Part shown: in pieces, positions 24,173-32,775 of the stretch
How the letters are laid out: every line of letters begins with the position of its first letter
Position numbering within the stretch: position 1 is the first letter of the stretch
NCBI GenBank assembly: GCA_947495795.1
Contig: CANMAI010000007.1
Coordinates: forward strand, 1-64,000
DNA from: an uncultured Paracoccaceae bacterium
GTDB taxonomy: Bacteria > Pseudomonadota > Alphaproteobacteria > Rhodobacterales > Rhodobacteraceae
Direction of reading: 5' to 3'
DNA: 64,000 nucleotides
The notes under the pieces: model-generated
Told to the model about the DNA's origin: nothing
What the model saw: the letters and a program-made list of their open reading frames with translations, nothing else
Database searches by the model: none
Program-made: the position numbers and the translations under genes

Positions 24173-25074
24173 CGCCTGCGCCTGACATTGGGGATACGGC
24201 TTGGTGCAGCCGTGGTTCTCATTGCGGAGCCGTCGAACCCGTCCATCGCAGCCAATGCCGCGATACGGTTTTCCATATTCGGGTGCGTTGAAAATAGGTT
24301 ATCAATACCGCGGCGGGTGAGGGGATTGATGATGAACATATGCGCTGTACTGGGGTTCTGCTCCGCGCTTGGCAACTCAATTCGTGCGGCCGTTCCGGAG
24401 ATTTTGCGCAAAGCGCTCATCAGGCCGCGATTGTCCTGTGCGATTTCCGCACCCAGCCTGTCCGCACTGTATTCCCGTGTGCGGCTGATCATCATCTGGA
24501 TGATCGTGGCGGCAAACGGGGCAAGGATTGCGGCGGCGAGAACACCGACTATCCCGAGCCCCCCCCGATTATTCCGTGTGCCGCCAAAGAGGAAGGCAAA
24601 CTGGACCAGCATGGAAAGCGCACCGGCCACTGTGGCCGCAACGGTCATCGTCAGCGTATCGCGGTTCTTGATATGGGCGAGTTCATGCGCCATCACGCCC
24701 GCCACCTCCTCCCGGTCAAGGATCTGCAACAGCCCGGTGGTGGCGGCCACGGCGGCATTTTCCGGATTGCGCCCCGTGGCAAAGGCGTTGGGTTGCGGGC
24801 TGTTGATCAGGTAAACACGCGGCATAGGCAGTTCCGCGTTGCGTGCAAGTGTTGCCACCATGCCCACCAATTCGGGGTGGCTGTGCTCCGTCACGAGTTG
24901 CGCATTATGTGCCTTCAGCGCCAGCTTATCCGAGTTCCAGTAGGCAAATATATTCGTACCAATGGCGAGGATGAGGGCCATCACCATGCCCGCAGGGCCA
25001 CCGATCAGATAGCCCGCCCCCATGAAAAGCGCTGTCAGCGCCGCCAGCAGCATGCCCGTTTTCACAACATTCAT
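24169..25074 (-). CDS. htpX: protease HtpX
   Basis: 301 residues from the ATG at 25074. Two N-terminal membrane helices are present, then the zinc motif [10 protein letters not shown] (His130, Glu131, His134), two further hydrophobic segments, and [18 protein letters not shown] providing the third ligand. It is an inner-membrane metalloprotease that degrades damaged membrane proteins. Downstream rsmB overlaps by 4 bases. Confidence 0.95.
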   Translation of the reverse strand: MNVVKTGMLLAALTALFMGAGYLIGGPAGMVMALILAIGTNIFAYWNSDKLALKAHNAQLVTEHSHPELVGMVATLARNAELPMPRVYLINSPQPNAFATGRNPENAAVAATTGLLQILDREEVAGVMAHELAHIKNRDTLTMTVAATVAGALSMLVQFAFLFGGTRNNRGGLGIVGVLAAAILAPFAATIIQMMISRTREYSADRLGAEIAQDNRGLMSALRKISGTAARIELPSAEQNPSTAHMFIINPLTRRGIDNLFSTHPNMENRIAALAAMDGFDGSAMRTTAAPSRIPNVRRRR

Positions 25075-25139
25075 AATATCACCCCGCTTGCCCGGCCAAG
25101 GATTTGAACCCATATTGCCACTGTAACCGGAGTGATATT

Positions 25140-25331
25140 GTGCCTGAAACCACGCCAGACAAGAAGGCTCAGCGCCTAAAAGAAGCCTCTGCGCGTGCTT
25201 TGGCCGAAGCAGAGGCGCGCAAAGCCGAGAAAAAGCCGGGGGCTCTCCCCAGGGAACTCGGTGGGCGGGAAGGCCCTGAACCCACGCGCTTTGGCGATTG
25301 GGAACTGAAGGGCATTACAAGCGATTTCTGA
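25140..25331 (+). CDS. DUF1674 / succinate dehydrogenase assembly factor 4-like
   Basis: 63 residues from a GTG start preceded by CGGAG. It has a charged, Ala-rich N-terminal helix and the diagnostic C-terminus [15 protein letters not shown], shared with mitochondrial SDHAF4 and bacterial DUF1674 proteins. The eukaryotic protein binds flavinylated SdhA during assembly; the same role is plausible here. No sdh genes are nearby. It is divergent from htpX. Confidence 0.85.
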   Translation: MPETTPDKKAQRLKEASARALAEAEARKAEKKPGALPRELGGREGPEPTRFGDWELKGITSDF

Positions 25332-25342
25332 GCGGTATCCGC

Positions 25343-25507
25343 TCACACACCGCGTGTCAGCTCGATCACTGCCCGCATATTTGGTGCGTCTTCGGCGTGA
25401 ATGCCGCGGGTTATTTCCGGGCCAACGGAACATGCGGCCAGAAAGAGCGTTGTTCCGATCAGGAAGAGTGAGATTGCTCTTTTTGCGCTGGATGTTGTGC
25501 TTTTCAT
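25343..25507 (-). CDS. small predicted lipoprotein
   Basis: 54 residues with a lipobox-type signal peptide (FLIGTTLFLAACS) and a short mature part ending AVIELTRGV. Nothing else is recognisable. It is divergent from a TetR gene, and the intervening tandem palindromes (25528-25562) lie just upstream of its start, so its expression is probably controlled by that regulator. Confidence 0.65.
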   Translation of the reverse strand: MKSTTSSAKRAISLFLIGTTLFLAACSVGPEITRGIHAEDAPNMRAVIELTRGV

Positions 25508-25527
25508 AACGTGTCCTTTCAGGTAAA

Positions 25528-25598
25528 GTAAGCATTGCTTACATTTTGTGAGCAATGCTTACTTAGAGATGATTGACCCGTTTGTAAACACCGCTTAC
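25528..25598. promoter_or_regulatory. tandem palindromic operators for the TetR regulator
   Basis: GTAAGCATTGCTTAC (25528-25542) is a perfect 15-base palindrome. GTGAGCAATGCTTAC (25548-25562) is a second copy with one mismatch, with centres exactly 20 bases apart. A weaker third copy, GTAAACACCGCTTAC, lies at 25584-25598. All sit between the lipoprotein gene and the TetR gene, as expected for an autoregulated divergent operator. Confidence 0.8.
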
Positions 25599-25607
25599 AT
25601 AAGGGAG

Positions 25608-26276
25608 ATGAAAATAGGCCTCTGCCCCACACAACCGAGCCTTCGACGCGGCGATTTGCGCGATGCCCTCGTGGCCTACGCACAGACCGAAACCAAAGCC
25701 GGACATATCGAGACGATGAGCCTGCGCGCCGCGGCACGCGATCTCGGTGTTTCATCCGGTGCCGTCTATCGTCATTTCGCGGATAAGGATGAGCTTCTGA
25801 AAGAGGTCGTTCATCTCGGGGTAATTGATCTGCGGCAGCGTTTCTTTGCGATCCGCCCGGAAAATGTGCCCGCCAAAACTGCGGAAGAAGCCGTGGAGCG
25901 CGGCTTTGCCTTCGGACAATGTTACATTGCCTACGCCGCCGAGAACCCGACACTTTGGCGGTTGATGTTCGGGCGGATCGGAATGATGTGCCGTGAGCAG
26001 CACATGAATGATCCGGAGATGATGCGCTATACCATCTTCGATGCGGCATCCCAGAATGTAGAGGATCTTTACCGCCTCGGGGCACTTTCCCGCAAACCCG
26101 GCATACAGGATGTGCGATTTGCATGGAGTGCCACGCACGGGGCGGCGGATCTAGCTCAATCGGGTGCACGGCTGGATGGCGAGGAGTTGGTGATGGTGGC
26201 GGAACAGACTTCGCGCCGCACGATGCTGGCGATGGGATGCCGCGAAGATCTGCTGCCTGCTGCCACGATTTCTTAA
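25608..26276 (+). CDS. TetR/AcrR family transcriptional regulator
   Basis: 222 residues from the ATG at 25608. An upstream ATG at 25548 lies inside an operator and is less likely. The N-terminal HTH reads MSLRAAARDLGVSSGAVYRH followed by FADKDELL, the classic TetR DNA-binding domain. The C-terminal domain resembles TetR_C_33-type ligand domains (FAFGQCYIAYAAENPTLWRL). It most likely represses itself and the divergent lipoprotein gene through the operators at 25528-25598. Confidence 0.9.
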   Translation: MKIGLCPTQPSLRRGDLRDALVAYAQTETKAGHIETMSLRAAARDLGVSSGAVYRHFADKDELLKEVVHLGVIDLRQRFFAIRPENVPAKTAEEAVERGFAFGQCYIAYAAENPTLWRLMFGRIGMMCREQHMNDPEMMRYTIFDAASQNVEDLYRLGALSRKPGIQDVRFAWSATHGAADLAQSGARLDGEELVMVAEQTSRRTMLAMGCREDLLPAATIS

Positions 26277-26324
26277 CGGACCATCGTTAAGCATACCGCC
26301 AAACAGGCAACGTTTGGATAGAGT

Positions 26325-26747
26325 ATGACCCGCGATTCGCTTCTTGTTCTCCAGAATGTAGACCGGCGCGAACGCCGGGGCGTCATGGCCGCGCTCGATC
26401 ATGCGCAATGCCTGCTATGGTTCGATGGCAATGGACGCATCGTAGATGCAAATCCCAACGCGCAGGATCTTCTGGGGTACGATCTTATCCAGATGAAAAC
26501 CTGCACGCATGCGATGGTGATGGGAGAGAATGATCCGGATAGCCCGCAATACCTCACCCATTGGTGCCGCATACGCGATGGCGAGCTGCGCAACGAGGAG
26601 CGGAGTGTGATCTCACAAAAAGGGACAGAGATCTGGAGTTCGGTTTCCTATGCCGCCGTAAGAAACGATGCGGGGCAGACGCGCCGCGTTCTTGCAATTA
26701 TTATTGATCTCTCGCCCTGGTCCTGGCGCCCGAACGAGTTCAAGTAG
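26325..26747 (+). CDS. PAS domain protein
   Basis: 140 residues forming essentially one PAS domain: LLWFDGNGRIVDANPNAQDL at about 30-49, LLGYD, and a PAC-like end with SVSYAAVRNDAGQTRRVLAI. There is no output domain, so it probably acts through a partner protein. It lies 48 bases downstream of the TetR gene. The ligand is unknown. Confidence 0.8.
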   Translation: MTRDSLLVLQNVDRRERRGVMAALDHAQCLLWFDGNGRIVDANPNAQDLLGYDLIQMKTCTHAMVMGENDPDSPQYLTHWCRIRDGELRNEERSVISQKGTEIWSSVSYAAVRNDAGQTRRVLAIIIDLSPWSWRPNEFK

Positions 26748-26750
26748 GTT

Positions 26751-26942
26751 TCACGGGAAACCGATGGAGGTGGAAACGCTGCCTCCGGTAGAAGTGCCTG
26801 TTGCAGGGTCTATCCCCACGCTCGTACCCACCGTTACGTTCTGCCCGATGGATGTGGCGCCGCCGACATTCAGGTAACACCCCGACAACAGGGTGAAGGC
26901 GAACATCGCGAGGCCGATGCGGGCAATGCTGCTGGTCTTCAT
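26751..26942 (-). CDS. small predicted lipoprotein
   Basis: 63 residues with an N-terminal signal and lipobox (LLSGCYLNVGG). The mature part is Gly/Thr/Ser-rich (TVGTSVGIDPATGTSTGG) and has no recognisable domain. It lies 28 bases downstream of an ArsR-type regulator on the same strand. Confidence 0.65.
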   Translation of the reverse strand: MKTSSIARIGLAMFAFTLLSGCYLNVGGATSIGQNVTVGTSVGIDPATGTSTGGSVSTSIGFP

Positions 26943-26970
26943 TCCGGTTCTCCTGACATCCAGCTCCAGT

Positions 26971-27336
26971 CTAGTCCGGATCGCCGCCACTTGGGAGTCC
27001 TTCCTCAAGAAGGCCCAACTGATCGAGCTGATCCTCAAGCGCATCCATATCCGCATCGGAGAAACCGCCAAACGCCGCCATCCAGATGGATGCGGGGCGG
27101 ATCGCCTCCACAACCAGAGAGCACCATTTCACCCTCCCGTCCCGTCTTTGCTCTAGAAGTCCGGCACGTGCGAGCAGGGAAATATGCTTGGAGACTGCAG
27201 CGAGCGACATCTCAAAGGGCTCTGCCAGATCCGAGACGGTGCAATCGCCCTCCAACAGACGTGCCACGATGGCCCGCCGCGTTGGGTCGGCAAGGGCGGA
27301 GAAAGTGGCATCCAACTGGCTTTGCGTGTCACTCAT
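26971..27336 (-). CDS. ArsR family transcriptional regulator
   Basis: 121 residues from the ATG at 27336. The winged-helix core is clear: LADPTRRAIVARLLEGDCTV followed by MSLAAVSKHISLLARAGLLE. No metal-binding CxC motif is present, so it belongs to the non-metal (SoxR/SdpR-like) branch. In many genomes such a gene precedes an SRPBCC/AHSA1 gene, but here only a small lipoprotein follows. Confidence 0.88.
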   Translation of the reverse strand: MSDTQSQLDATFSALADPTRRAIVARLLEGDCTVSDLAEPFEMSLAAVSKHISLLARAGLLEQRRDGRVKWCSLVVEAIRPASIWMAAFGGFSDADMDALEDQLDQLGLLEEGLPSGGDPD

Positions 27337-27597
27337 CGCCGCATCTGGACCGATGGGATATGAATCGTCAACCAAATGGTTGAATGAGACGGATTGATTG
27401 AAGCCTGCTTCTGCAGTGTAAAAGAAAGAGTGCGCCCGCACGTCGCAGGTGCATTTTTTTCAATAAAAACAGATGCTTTCATCCCTATCTGGTTTTGCCT
27501 CAACGCCTTGACACCCTTCCGAACGGCTTCTAGTGTCCGGCCAAAATCAACGGTAGTACACAAGCATGTGTGGTGCCTTCCCGAGGATCGAAATCCT

Positions 27598-27930
27598 ATG
27601 GCCAAAACGCCCGATACGGATCGGCTGGCCGACTTGGAAAGCCGGATTGAGGCTGCGCAGAAGGCGCGGGTTCCCGCGCTTCGGGGGAAGAGCAAGTACA
27701 CCGCCGCCAGTCTGGCCTGGCGGATGGTAATCGAGCTGGTGGTCGGAATGGCCCTCGGCGTGGGCATCGGGTTCGGGCTGGACAGCCTTTTCGGGACACT
27801 CCCGATCTTCCTGATGATCTTTGCGATACTGGGCTTCGCGGCGGGGATACGCACGATGATGCGCACCGCCGACGAGGTGAAGAACAAACGGGCCGAGGGT
27901 GCACTCCTCGGTGATGAGAACGAGGGATAG
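27598..27930 (+). CDS. atpI: ATP synthase protein I (AtpI)
   Basis: 110 residues, first gene of the F0 operon. Two membrane helices (about 42-60 and 66-85: [19 protein letters not shown] and [17 protein letters not shown]) fit the AtpI/F0F1 assembly family, which helps c-ring assembly and Mg2+ handling. The atpB gene follows after 2 bases. Confidence 0.88.
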   Translation: MAKTPDTDRLADLESRIEAAQKARVPALRGKSKYTAASLAWRMVIELVVGMALGVGIGFGLDSLFGTLPIFLMIFAILGFAAGIRTMMRTADEVKNKRAEGALLGDENEG

Positions 27931-27932
27931 AT

Positions 27933-28685
27933 ATGGCGGAAAGCGACGGCGGCAGCGGCCTCAACATCCACCCGATGGATCAGTTCGTGGTGAAACCGCT
28001 TTTCGGCGGCGATGTTGTGCATTGGTACACGATTACCAACGTCACGCTATGGATGGCGCTTACGGTGGCCGCAGTTTCTGCCGTTCTTGTGCTCGGTTCA
28101 CGCAAGCGAGCGCTGGTGCCAAGCTACAGTCAGAGCGTTGCCGAACTGCTGTACGGATTCGTGCATAAGATGGTCCAGGATGTGGCTGGCAAGGAAGGCG
28201 TGAAGTACTTCCCCTATATCATGACGCTGTTCACTTTCATTCTTGGCGCAAACCTGCTGGCCTTGATCCCGACAAGCTTCTCCACAACATCACACATCGC
28301 CGTCACCGCCGTTCTGGCACTGGCCGTTTTCATAACCGTCACAGCCATAGGCTTCATCAAGCATGGTGCGGGGTTTCTGGGCCTTTTCTGGGTTTCATCC
28401 GCACCGCTCGCGTTGCGCCCGGTACTCGCGGTGATCGAGCTGATCTCATACTTCGTGCGCCCGCTCAGCCACTCTATCCGGCTTGCGGGCAACCTTATGG
28501 CAGGGCACGCGGTGCTGAAAGTGTTCGCGGGCTTTGCCGGTGTACTCGGCGTTGGCGCAGTAGTGCCCATTGCCGCGATCGCTGCAATCTATGGGCTGGA
28601 AGTACTGGTGGCCGTGATCCAGGCTTACGTTTTCACAATTCTGACGTGCGTTTACCTCAACGACGCGCTTCACCCGTCTCACTAA
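27933..28685 (+). CDS. atpB: ATP synthase F0 subunit a
   Basis: 250 residues with five to six membrane helices. The essential Arg is in [18 protein letters not shown], the helix that faces the c-ring, and the C-terminal helix runs [16 protein letters not shown]. It forms the proton half-channels. It is second in the F0 operon. Confidence 0.96.
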   Translation: MAESDGGSGLNIHPMDQFVVKPLFGGDVVHWYTITNVTLWMALTVAAVSAVLVLGSRKRALVPSYSQSVAELLYGFVHKMVQDVAGKEGVKYFPYIMTLFTFILGANLLALIPTSFSTTSHIAVTAVLALAVFITVTAIGFIKHGAGFLGLFWVSSAPLALRPVLAVIELISYFVRPLSHSIRLAGNLMAGHAVLKVFAGFAGVLGVGAVVPIAAIAAIYGLEVLVAVIQAYVFTILTCVYLNDALHPSH

Positions 28686-28719
28686 GAACAACAGAACTTT
28701 CCATCAAAGGAGTACTACT

Positions 28720-28956
28720 ATGGAAGGCGATATCGCAGAAATGGGCAAATTCATCGGCGCAGGCCTCGCATGTATAGGCATGGGCGGTGCAGGCATCGGT
28801 GTGGGCCACGTGGCTGGCAACTTCCTTGCAGGTGCCCTCCGCAACCCGGCAGCCGCTGGCGAGCAGACAGCCACACTCTTCATCGGCATCGCGTTTGCCG
28901 AAGCTCTGGGCATCTTCTCGTTCCTCGTTGCCCTCCTTCTGATGTTCGCTGTCTGA
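28720..28956 (+). CDS. atpE: ATP synthase F0 subunit c
   Basis: 78 residues, two helices. The N-terminal helix has the Gly-rich [15 protein letters not shown] motif, the polar loop is RNP, and the proton carboxylate is Glu61 in [17 protein letters not shown] precedes the ATG. There is no sodium-type Gln/Glu pair pattern, so it is a proton ring. Confidence 0.97.
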   Translation: MEGDIAEMGKFIGAGLACIGMGGAGIGVGHVAGNFLAGALRNPAAAGEQTATLFIGIAFAEALGIFSFLVALLLMFAV

Positions 28957-29027
28957 TCAGGGCCCACGCCCCCTAGACATGACCGGCGCAGCTGAACTGG
29001 CTGCGCCCGAACATTCGGAGAGAGACT

Positions 29028-29552
29028 ATGGCCGAACCTACAGCAGGCGCAGAAGCAGCTCCGGGAATGCCGCAGCTCGATTTCTCAACTTTCCCCAACC
29101 AGATCTTCTGGCTGATCGTCACGCTTGTGGTGATCTATGTTGTGCTGACCAAGATTGCACTGCCCCGTATTGGCGGCGCGCTGGAGGACCGGCATGATGC
29201 CATCGCCAATGATTTGGAGCAGGCGGCAACTTTGAAGCGGCGTGCAGAAGAGGCCGAGGAGGCTTACAATGCCGCCCTCGCACAGGCCCGTGCCGATGCG
29301 CAGAAAATCGCGGCCGATACCAAGGCAGAGATCCAGACAGAGGTGGATGCCGCCACCGCCAAGGCTGATGCCGAGATTGCCGCCAAGGCAGCCGAAAGCG
29401 AAGCGCGGATCAACGAGATCCGGGCAAGCGCCATGGAAGCCGTGGAGCAGGTGGCCAATGAAACGGCTGCTGCGGTTGTCGAGGCCATTCTGCCAGGCGC
29501 GGTGGATGATGATGCGTTGAAATCGGCGGTAACCGCCGCTTTGAAAGGATAA
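29028..29552 (+). CDS. atpF': ATP synthase F0 subunit b'
   Basis: 174 residues: one membrane helix (about 30-48, IFWLIVTLVVIYVVLTKIA), then a long Ala/Glu/Lys-rich coiled coil forming the peripheral stalk. Having b' and b as separate genes is typical of photosynthetic bacteria and alphaproteobacteria. The atpF gene follows after 4 bases. Confidence 0.93.
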   Translation: MAEPTAGAEAAPGMPQLDFSTFPNQIFWLIVTLVVIYVVLTKIALPRIGGALEDRHDAIANDLEQAATLKRRAEEAEEAYNAALAQARADAQKIAADTKAEIQTEVDAATAKADAEIAAKAAESEARINEIRASAMEAVEQVANETAAAVVEAILPGAVDDDALKSAVTAALKG

Positions 29553-29556
29553 GCAG

Positions 29557-30078
29557 ATGAGCCCGATCCTTTTTGCAACAGGCCCGTTCTTCAGTCTCAA
29601 CAATACCGATTTCGTGGTGCTTCTGGGCTTCCTCGTTTTTCTCGGCATTCTGGTCTACGCCAAGGTGCCGGGCATCCTGTCCCGCATGCTGGACACCCGT
29701 GCAGAGAAAATTCGGGCGGAACTTGATGAGGCAAAGACGTTGCGTGAAGAAGCGCAGACCTTGCTCGCCTCTTATGAGCGCAAGCAGAAAGAGGTTGTCG
29801 ATCAGGCGGCCAGCATAGTGGCCGCCGCCAAGGCGGAGGCCGAGGCTGCTGCCGAGCAGGCAAAGGAAGATTTGAAAGCCACGATCGCCCGCCGCCTCCA
29901 GGCTGCGGTGGATCAGATCGCCTCTGCCGAGCAGGGAGCTGTGAAGGAAGTGAAGGATACGGCAGCGTCCGTTGCCATCTCCGCTGCGGCCACCGTTATC
30001 GCGCAGAAGATGGGCGGGGCAGAAAGCGATGCGCTGATCACATCCTCGATCAAAGACGTGGCGGAAAAGTTGCACTGA
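29557..30078 (+). CDS. atpF: ATP synthase F0 subunit b
   Basis: 173 residues: a short N-terminus, membrane helix FVVLLGFLVFLGILVYAKV, then RMLDTRAEKIRAELDEAKTL and a long coiled coil. It pairs with b' as the stator stalk that holds F1. It is the last gene of the F0 operon, followed by a strong terminator; the F1 genes (atpHAGDC) are not in the window. Confidence 0.94.
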   Translation: MSPILFATGPFFSLNNTDFVVLLGFLVFLGILVYAKVPGILSRMLDTRAEKIRAELDEAKTLREEAQTLLASYERKQKEVVDQAASIVAAAKAEAEAAAEQAKEDLKATIARRLQAAVDQIASAEQGAVKEVKDTAASVAISAAATVIAQKMGGAESDALITSSIKDVAEKLH

Positions 30079-30103
30079 TCCCAACAGGCCTGACTGTTTT
30101 GAA

Positions 30104-30130
30104 GGGTGCGCGGTTTGCGCACCCTTTTTT
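30104..30130 (+). terminator. rho-independent terminator of the F0 operon
   Basis: GGGTGCGC (30104-30111), loop GGTTT, GCGCACCC (30117-30124), then six T residues (30125-30130). It is a perfect 8-bp GC-rich stem 25 bases after atpF. Confidence 0.95.
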
Positions 30131-30196
30131 GTGGTGTGCTCCGGGTAGCGCCGGAGCGTCCGGCAGGGATATTTGAAGTGTCTCCAAAACTATCTG

Positions 30197-30248
30197 AATC
30201 GTCAAAACCCTGCCGCGCGTCGACCCTCTTGGGCTTTTGGCGATAAGG
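30197..30248 (+). repeat. dispersed palindromic repeat 2, copy C
   Basis: GAATCGTCAAAACCCTGCCGCGC ... GGGCTTTTGGCGATAAGG shows near identity to 58376-58420, apart from an insertion of about 6 bases in the loop. CAAAACCC pairs with GGGCTTTTGG-like bases, so it can fold into a hairpin. It lies in the gap between the F0 operon and the FrhB-type gene. Confidence 0.55.
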
Positions 30249-30285
30249 TTTCTCAGGATAATTTTGAAACGCTTAAGGAGAAAGA

Positions 30286-31509
30286 TTAAGGCGGGGGGCT
30301 TTCCTGCTTTTCATCTTCTTTCGCTGTAAGGCCGTAGGGTTCGGCAAGAGCCCAGACATGCGCCGGGATCATGTTTTTCATCTTTTTGGGCGCGTTTCGG
30401 CGCAGATGCAGGATCGTCTCAGCCGCCTTCATCTCCAGCCGTGCACGTGCAAACTCCAGCCCGCGCGGGCCGAAGCGAGGTTGCGCCCACGATACGACGG
30501 GCCGCAGCCATTTGGGCATCCGGCGGAGCGGCAGGCCACCTGCCGCGCGTTTGGTATTGGCGATGAAGCCTGCCACCGCGCCCTTGCGTTTGCCTTTTGA
30601 TGTGAGCGGTTTGGTAGCAAGTCGCGCGCCAAGTGCCGCAAGGGCTTCCTCCCCCGCTTCGGTGCGCACAATCAGCCACTGGTCTCCATCTCCGCCCATA
30701 TAGCCCACCGTAATGTCAGCCAGCACATTGGTATAATCCACGCAGGTGCGGCAGGTGAGCGGCCAGAAATCGGCTGGCAGGTCGGAGAGTGGGAGATTGA
30801 GGAAGGGTATCTCCTTGCGGTGTCCATCCTCGAACCGCAATTCCACGCGGTAGTCAGCCCGGAATTCCAGGTAGGTGATTGTCTCTGGCTGGTCCGAAAG
30901 CCTCTCAAGAAAGCCATGAAACTGTTCGGTCGTCGTGTTGTCCGAACAGGGTGTGCCGATCACGACGATTCGCTCAAACTCAAGCTCCGCCTCCAGCGCG
31001 CGCAGCGCATAGATCTGGCAGGGGATGCCGATCACCGCAATCCGCTTGTGCCCCGCAGCTCGTGCAGGCTTCAGCAGGGCCAGAAGCGGGGCATAGCCCA
31101 TGCGCATGCCGCGAGCGGCCGCCATTGCCGATGGCTCGGTGATGATTACAGGCTCCGGCCTCCATCGATCCTCAGCCGAAGGCGCCATCGTGAGCACGGC
31201 ATCGACCGTTCCAGAGGCCAGAAGCGCCTCGGCAATCCCTGTTGCAATCCCTGTCCATTGTGCCCCTTCTGCGCCGGGTTCCAGCCGTGCACGCAGCATA
31301 TGGCGGAAAGGGCCGAAGAAGCGCTCGTCGCTCTCCATATCGCGCGTGCGCCCGTACACACGTGCCTCCAGACCGGCGTAATCCGGCCGGATAAACTGGC
31401 AGGCACGCCCACAATCCTCCGGTGTGGCGGTGCGCGAAATTCCGCAATCCGTGCAGAGGTTGCGCGGTGCTGCCGGACCGGGTTGAGGCCGCGATATGGG
31501 CTCAGCCAT
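30286..31509 (-). CDS. FrhB/FdhB-type coenzyme F420 hydrogenase beta-subunit family protein
   Basis: 407 residues. The N-terminal CTDCG with further Cys at about 33 and 37 is a ferredoxin-like iron-sulfur site; IAVIGIPCQIYALRALE and VVIGTPCSDNTTTEQF, then CRTCVDYTNVLADITVGYMGG are family hallmarks. Members include FrhB, 7-hydroxymethyl chlorophyll a reductase and the divinyl reductase BciB. Rhodobacterales lack F420-dependent hydrogenases, so a ferredoxin-dependent reductase is more likely, possibly BciB-like; no bacteriochlorophyll genes are nearby. It overlaps the CoA-transferase gene by 8 bases. Confidence 0.75.
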   Translation of the reverse strand: MAEPISRPQPGPAAPRNLCTDCGISRTATPEDCGRACQFIRPDYAGLEARVYGRTRDMESDERFFGPFRHMLRARLEPGAEGAQWTGIATGIAEALLASGTVDAVLTMAPSAEDRWRPEPVIITEPSAMAAARGMRMGYAPLLALLKPARAAGHKRIAVIGIPCQIYALRALEAELEFERIVVIGTPCSDNTTTEQFHGFLERLSDQPETITYLEFRADYRVELRFEDGHRKEIPFLNLPLSDLPADFWPLTCRTCVDYTNVLADITVGYMGGDGDQWLIVRTEAGEEALAALGARLATKPLTSKGKRKGAVAGFIANTKRAAGGLPLRRMPKWLRPVVSWAQPRFGPRGLEFARARLEMKAAETILHLRRNAPKKMKNMIPAHVWALAEPYGLTAKEDEKQESPPP

Positions 31510-32656
31510 CCCAACCCTTTTCCCGGATCATAGCGCCATCGGCATCAAGCTTCGGCGGCGGCGTGGGGTGCGGGAGCTTTGAGCGCGAGAGGCGGATCGG
31601 ATTTGCGGCCGAACGGCTGGTGCCCATATCCAACGCCAGCCCCCGCGCCGGTGCCTGCGGAGCAGCATAAGCCTCGGCCACAGTGTTGATTGGCCCGGCC
31701 GGCACACCAGCGCGCTCCATCTTCTCCAGAAGATCGTCGCGCGTCCACCTCGCGACTTCCGTCTTCATCAAGGCGACGATCTCTTCCCGGTGGACCAGCC
31801 GCGCCGGGTTCGTGGCATAGCGCGCATCTTCATGCCAATCGGTGCCGAAAGCCGCGCAGATATGGGCAAACTGCCCATCATTGCCGCAGGCAATCACCAG
31901 CGGGCCGTCGCTCGCCTCGAATACCTGATAAGGCACAATCGAGAGATGCGCATTGCCCACGCGCTCCGGGTTCACGCCGCTGATCAGGTAGGAACTGGCC
32001 TGATTGGCCAGCACAGCCATCTGGCTATCGAGAAGCGCCATGTCGATATGCTGCCCAAGGCCTGTTTTCTCCCTCTGCAAAAGTGCAGCCTGAATGCCCA
32101 CAAGCCCGTACATCGCAGTGAAGAGATCGGCGAGCGCCGTGCCCGTCTTCATAGGCTCATGATCCGGATCTCCAGTCACACTCATGAGGCCAGACATGCC
32201 TTGAATGATGAAATCATAGCCCGGCAGATGCGCCGACGGGCCGGTATGGCCAAAGCCGGTGACAGAGCAATAGACAAGCCCGGGATGCTTTGCCGAAAGG
32301 CTCTCGTAATCCAGTCCGAATTTGGCGAGCCCACCTGTCTTGAAATTCTCCACCACCACATCTGCCTCTGCAGCAAGCTGCTTGGCGACAGCCAGATCCT
32401 CCGGATCACGAAAATCGAGTGCTATTGAGCGTTTCCCGCGATTGGCGCAGTGAAAGTAAGTGGCGGCTCCATCCTCGGCAAAAGGCGGGCCCCAGCTTCG
32501 CGTATCATCTCCCTTGGGCGATTCCACCTTGATCACGGTAGCCCCAAGATCGGCAAGCGTCTGGCAGATCCAGGGGCCAGCCAGCACGCGGGCCAGTTCC
32601 AGCACACGAAGGCCCTGAAGCGGCGGGGCGGAAGGGTCGGGCGTGGTATTTTCCAT
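31502..32656 (-). CDS. CaiB/BaiF (family III) CoA transferase
   Basis: 384 residues. GLRVLELARVLAGPWICQTL, ADLGATVIKVESPKGDDTR and the GYDFIIQGMSGLMSVTG segment are typical. The Asp expected at the active-site position follows in the conserved ALADLFTAMYGLVGI region. It transfers CoA between carboxylic acids, donor and acceptor unknown. It is upstream of and overlapping the FrhB-type gene, suggesting a shared pathway. Confidence 0.9.
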   Translation of the reverse strand: MENTTPDPSAPPLQGLRVLELARVLAGPWICQTLADLGATVIKVESPKGDDTRSWGPPFAEDGAATYFHCANRGKRSIALDFRDPEDLAVAKQLAAEADVVVENFKTGGLAKFGLDYESLSAKHPGLVYCSVTGFGHTGPSAHLPGYDFIIQGMSGLMSVTGDPDHEPMKTGTALADLFTAMYGLVGIQAALLQREKTGLGQHIDMALLDSQMAVLANQASSYLISGVNPERVGNAHLSIVPYQVFEASDGPLVIACGNDGQFAHICAAFGTDWHEDARYATNPARLVHREEIVALMKTEVARWTRDDLLEKMERAGVPAGPINTVAEAYAAPQAPARGLALDMGTSRSAANPIRLSRSKLPHPTPPPKLDADGAMIREKGWDG

Positions 32657-32775
32657 CCGCGAAGGGAGCCTCAGTGGGACGGTAACGTCAACCCCTGTTG
32701 CATATCGCCGGGGCAGGGAAAGTTTCGCCGCCTTGCCGCTTGCGGAGTGGGCTGCCGCGCCTTAAGTCTCGGCCC

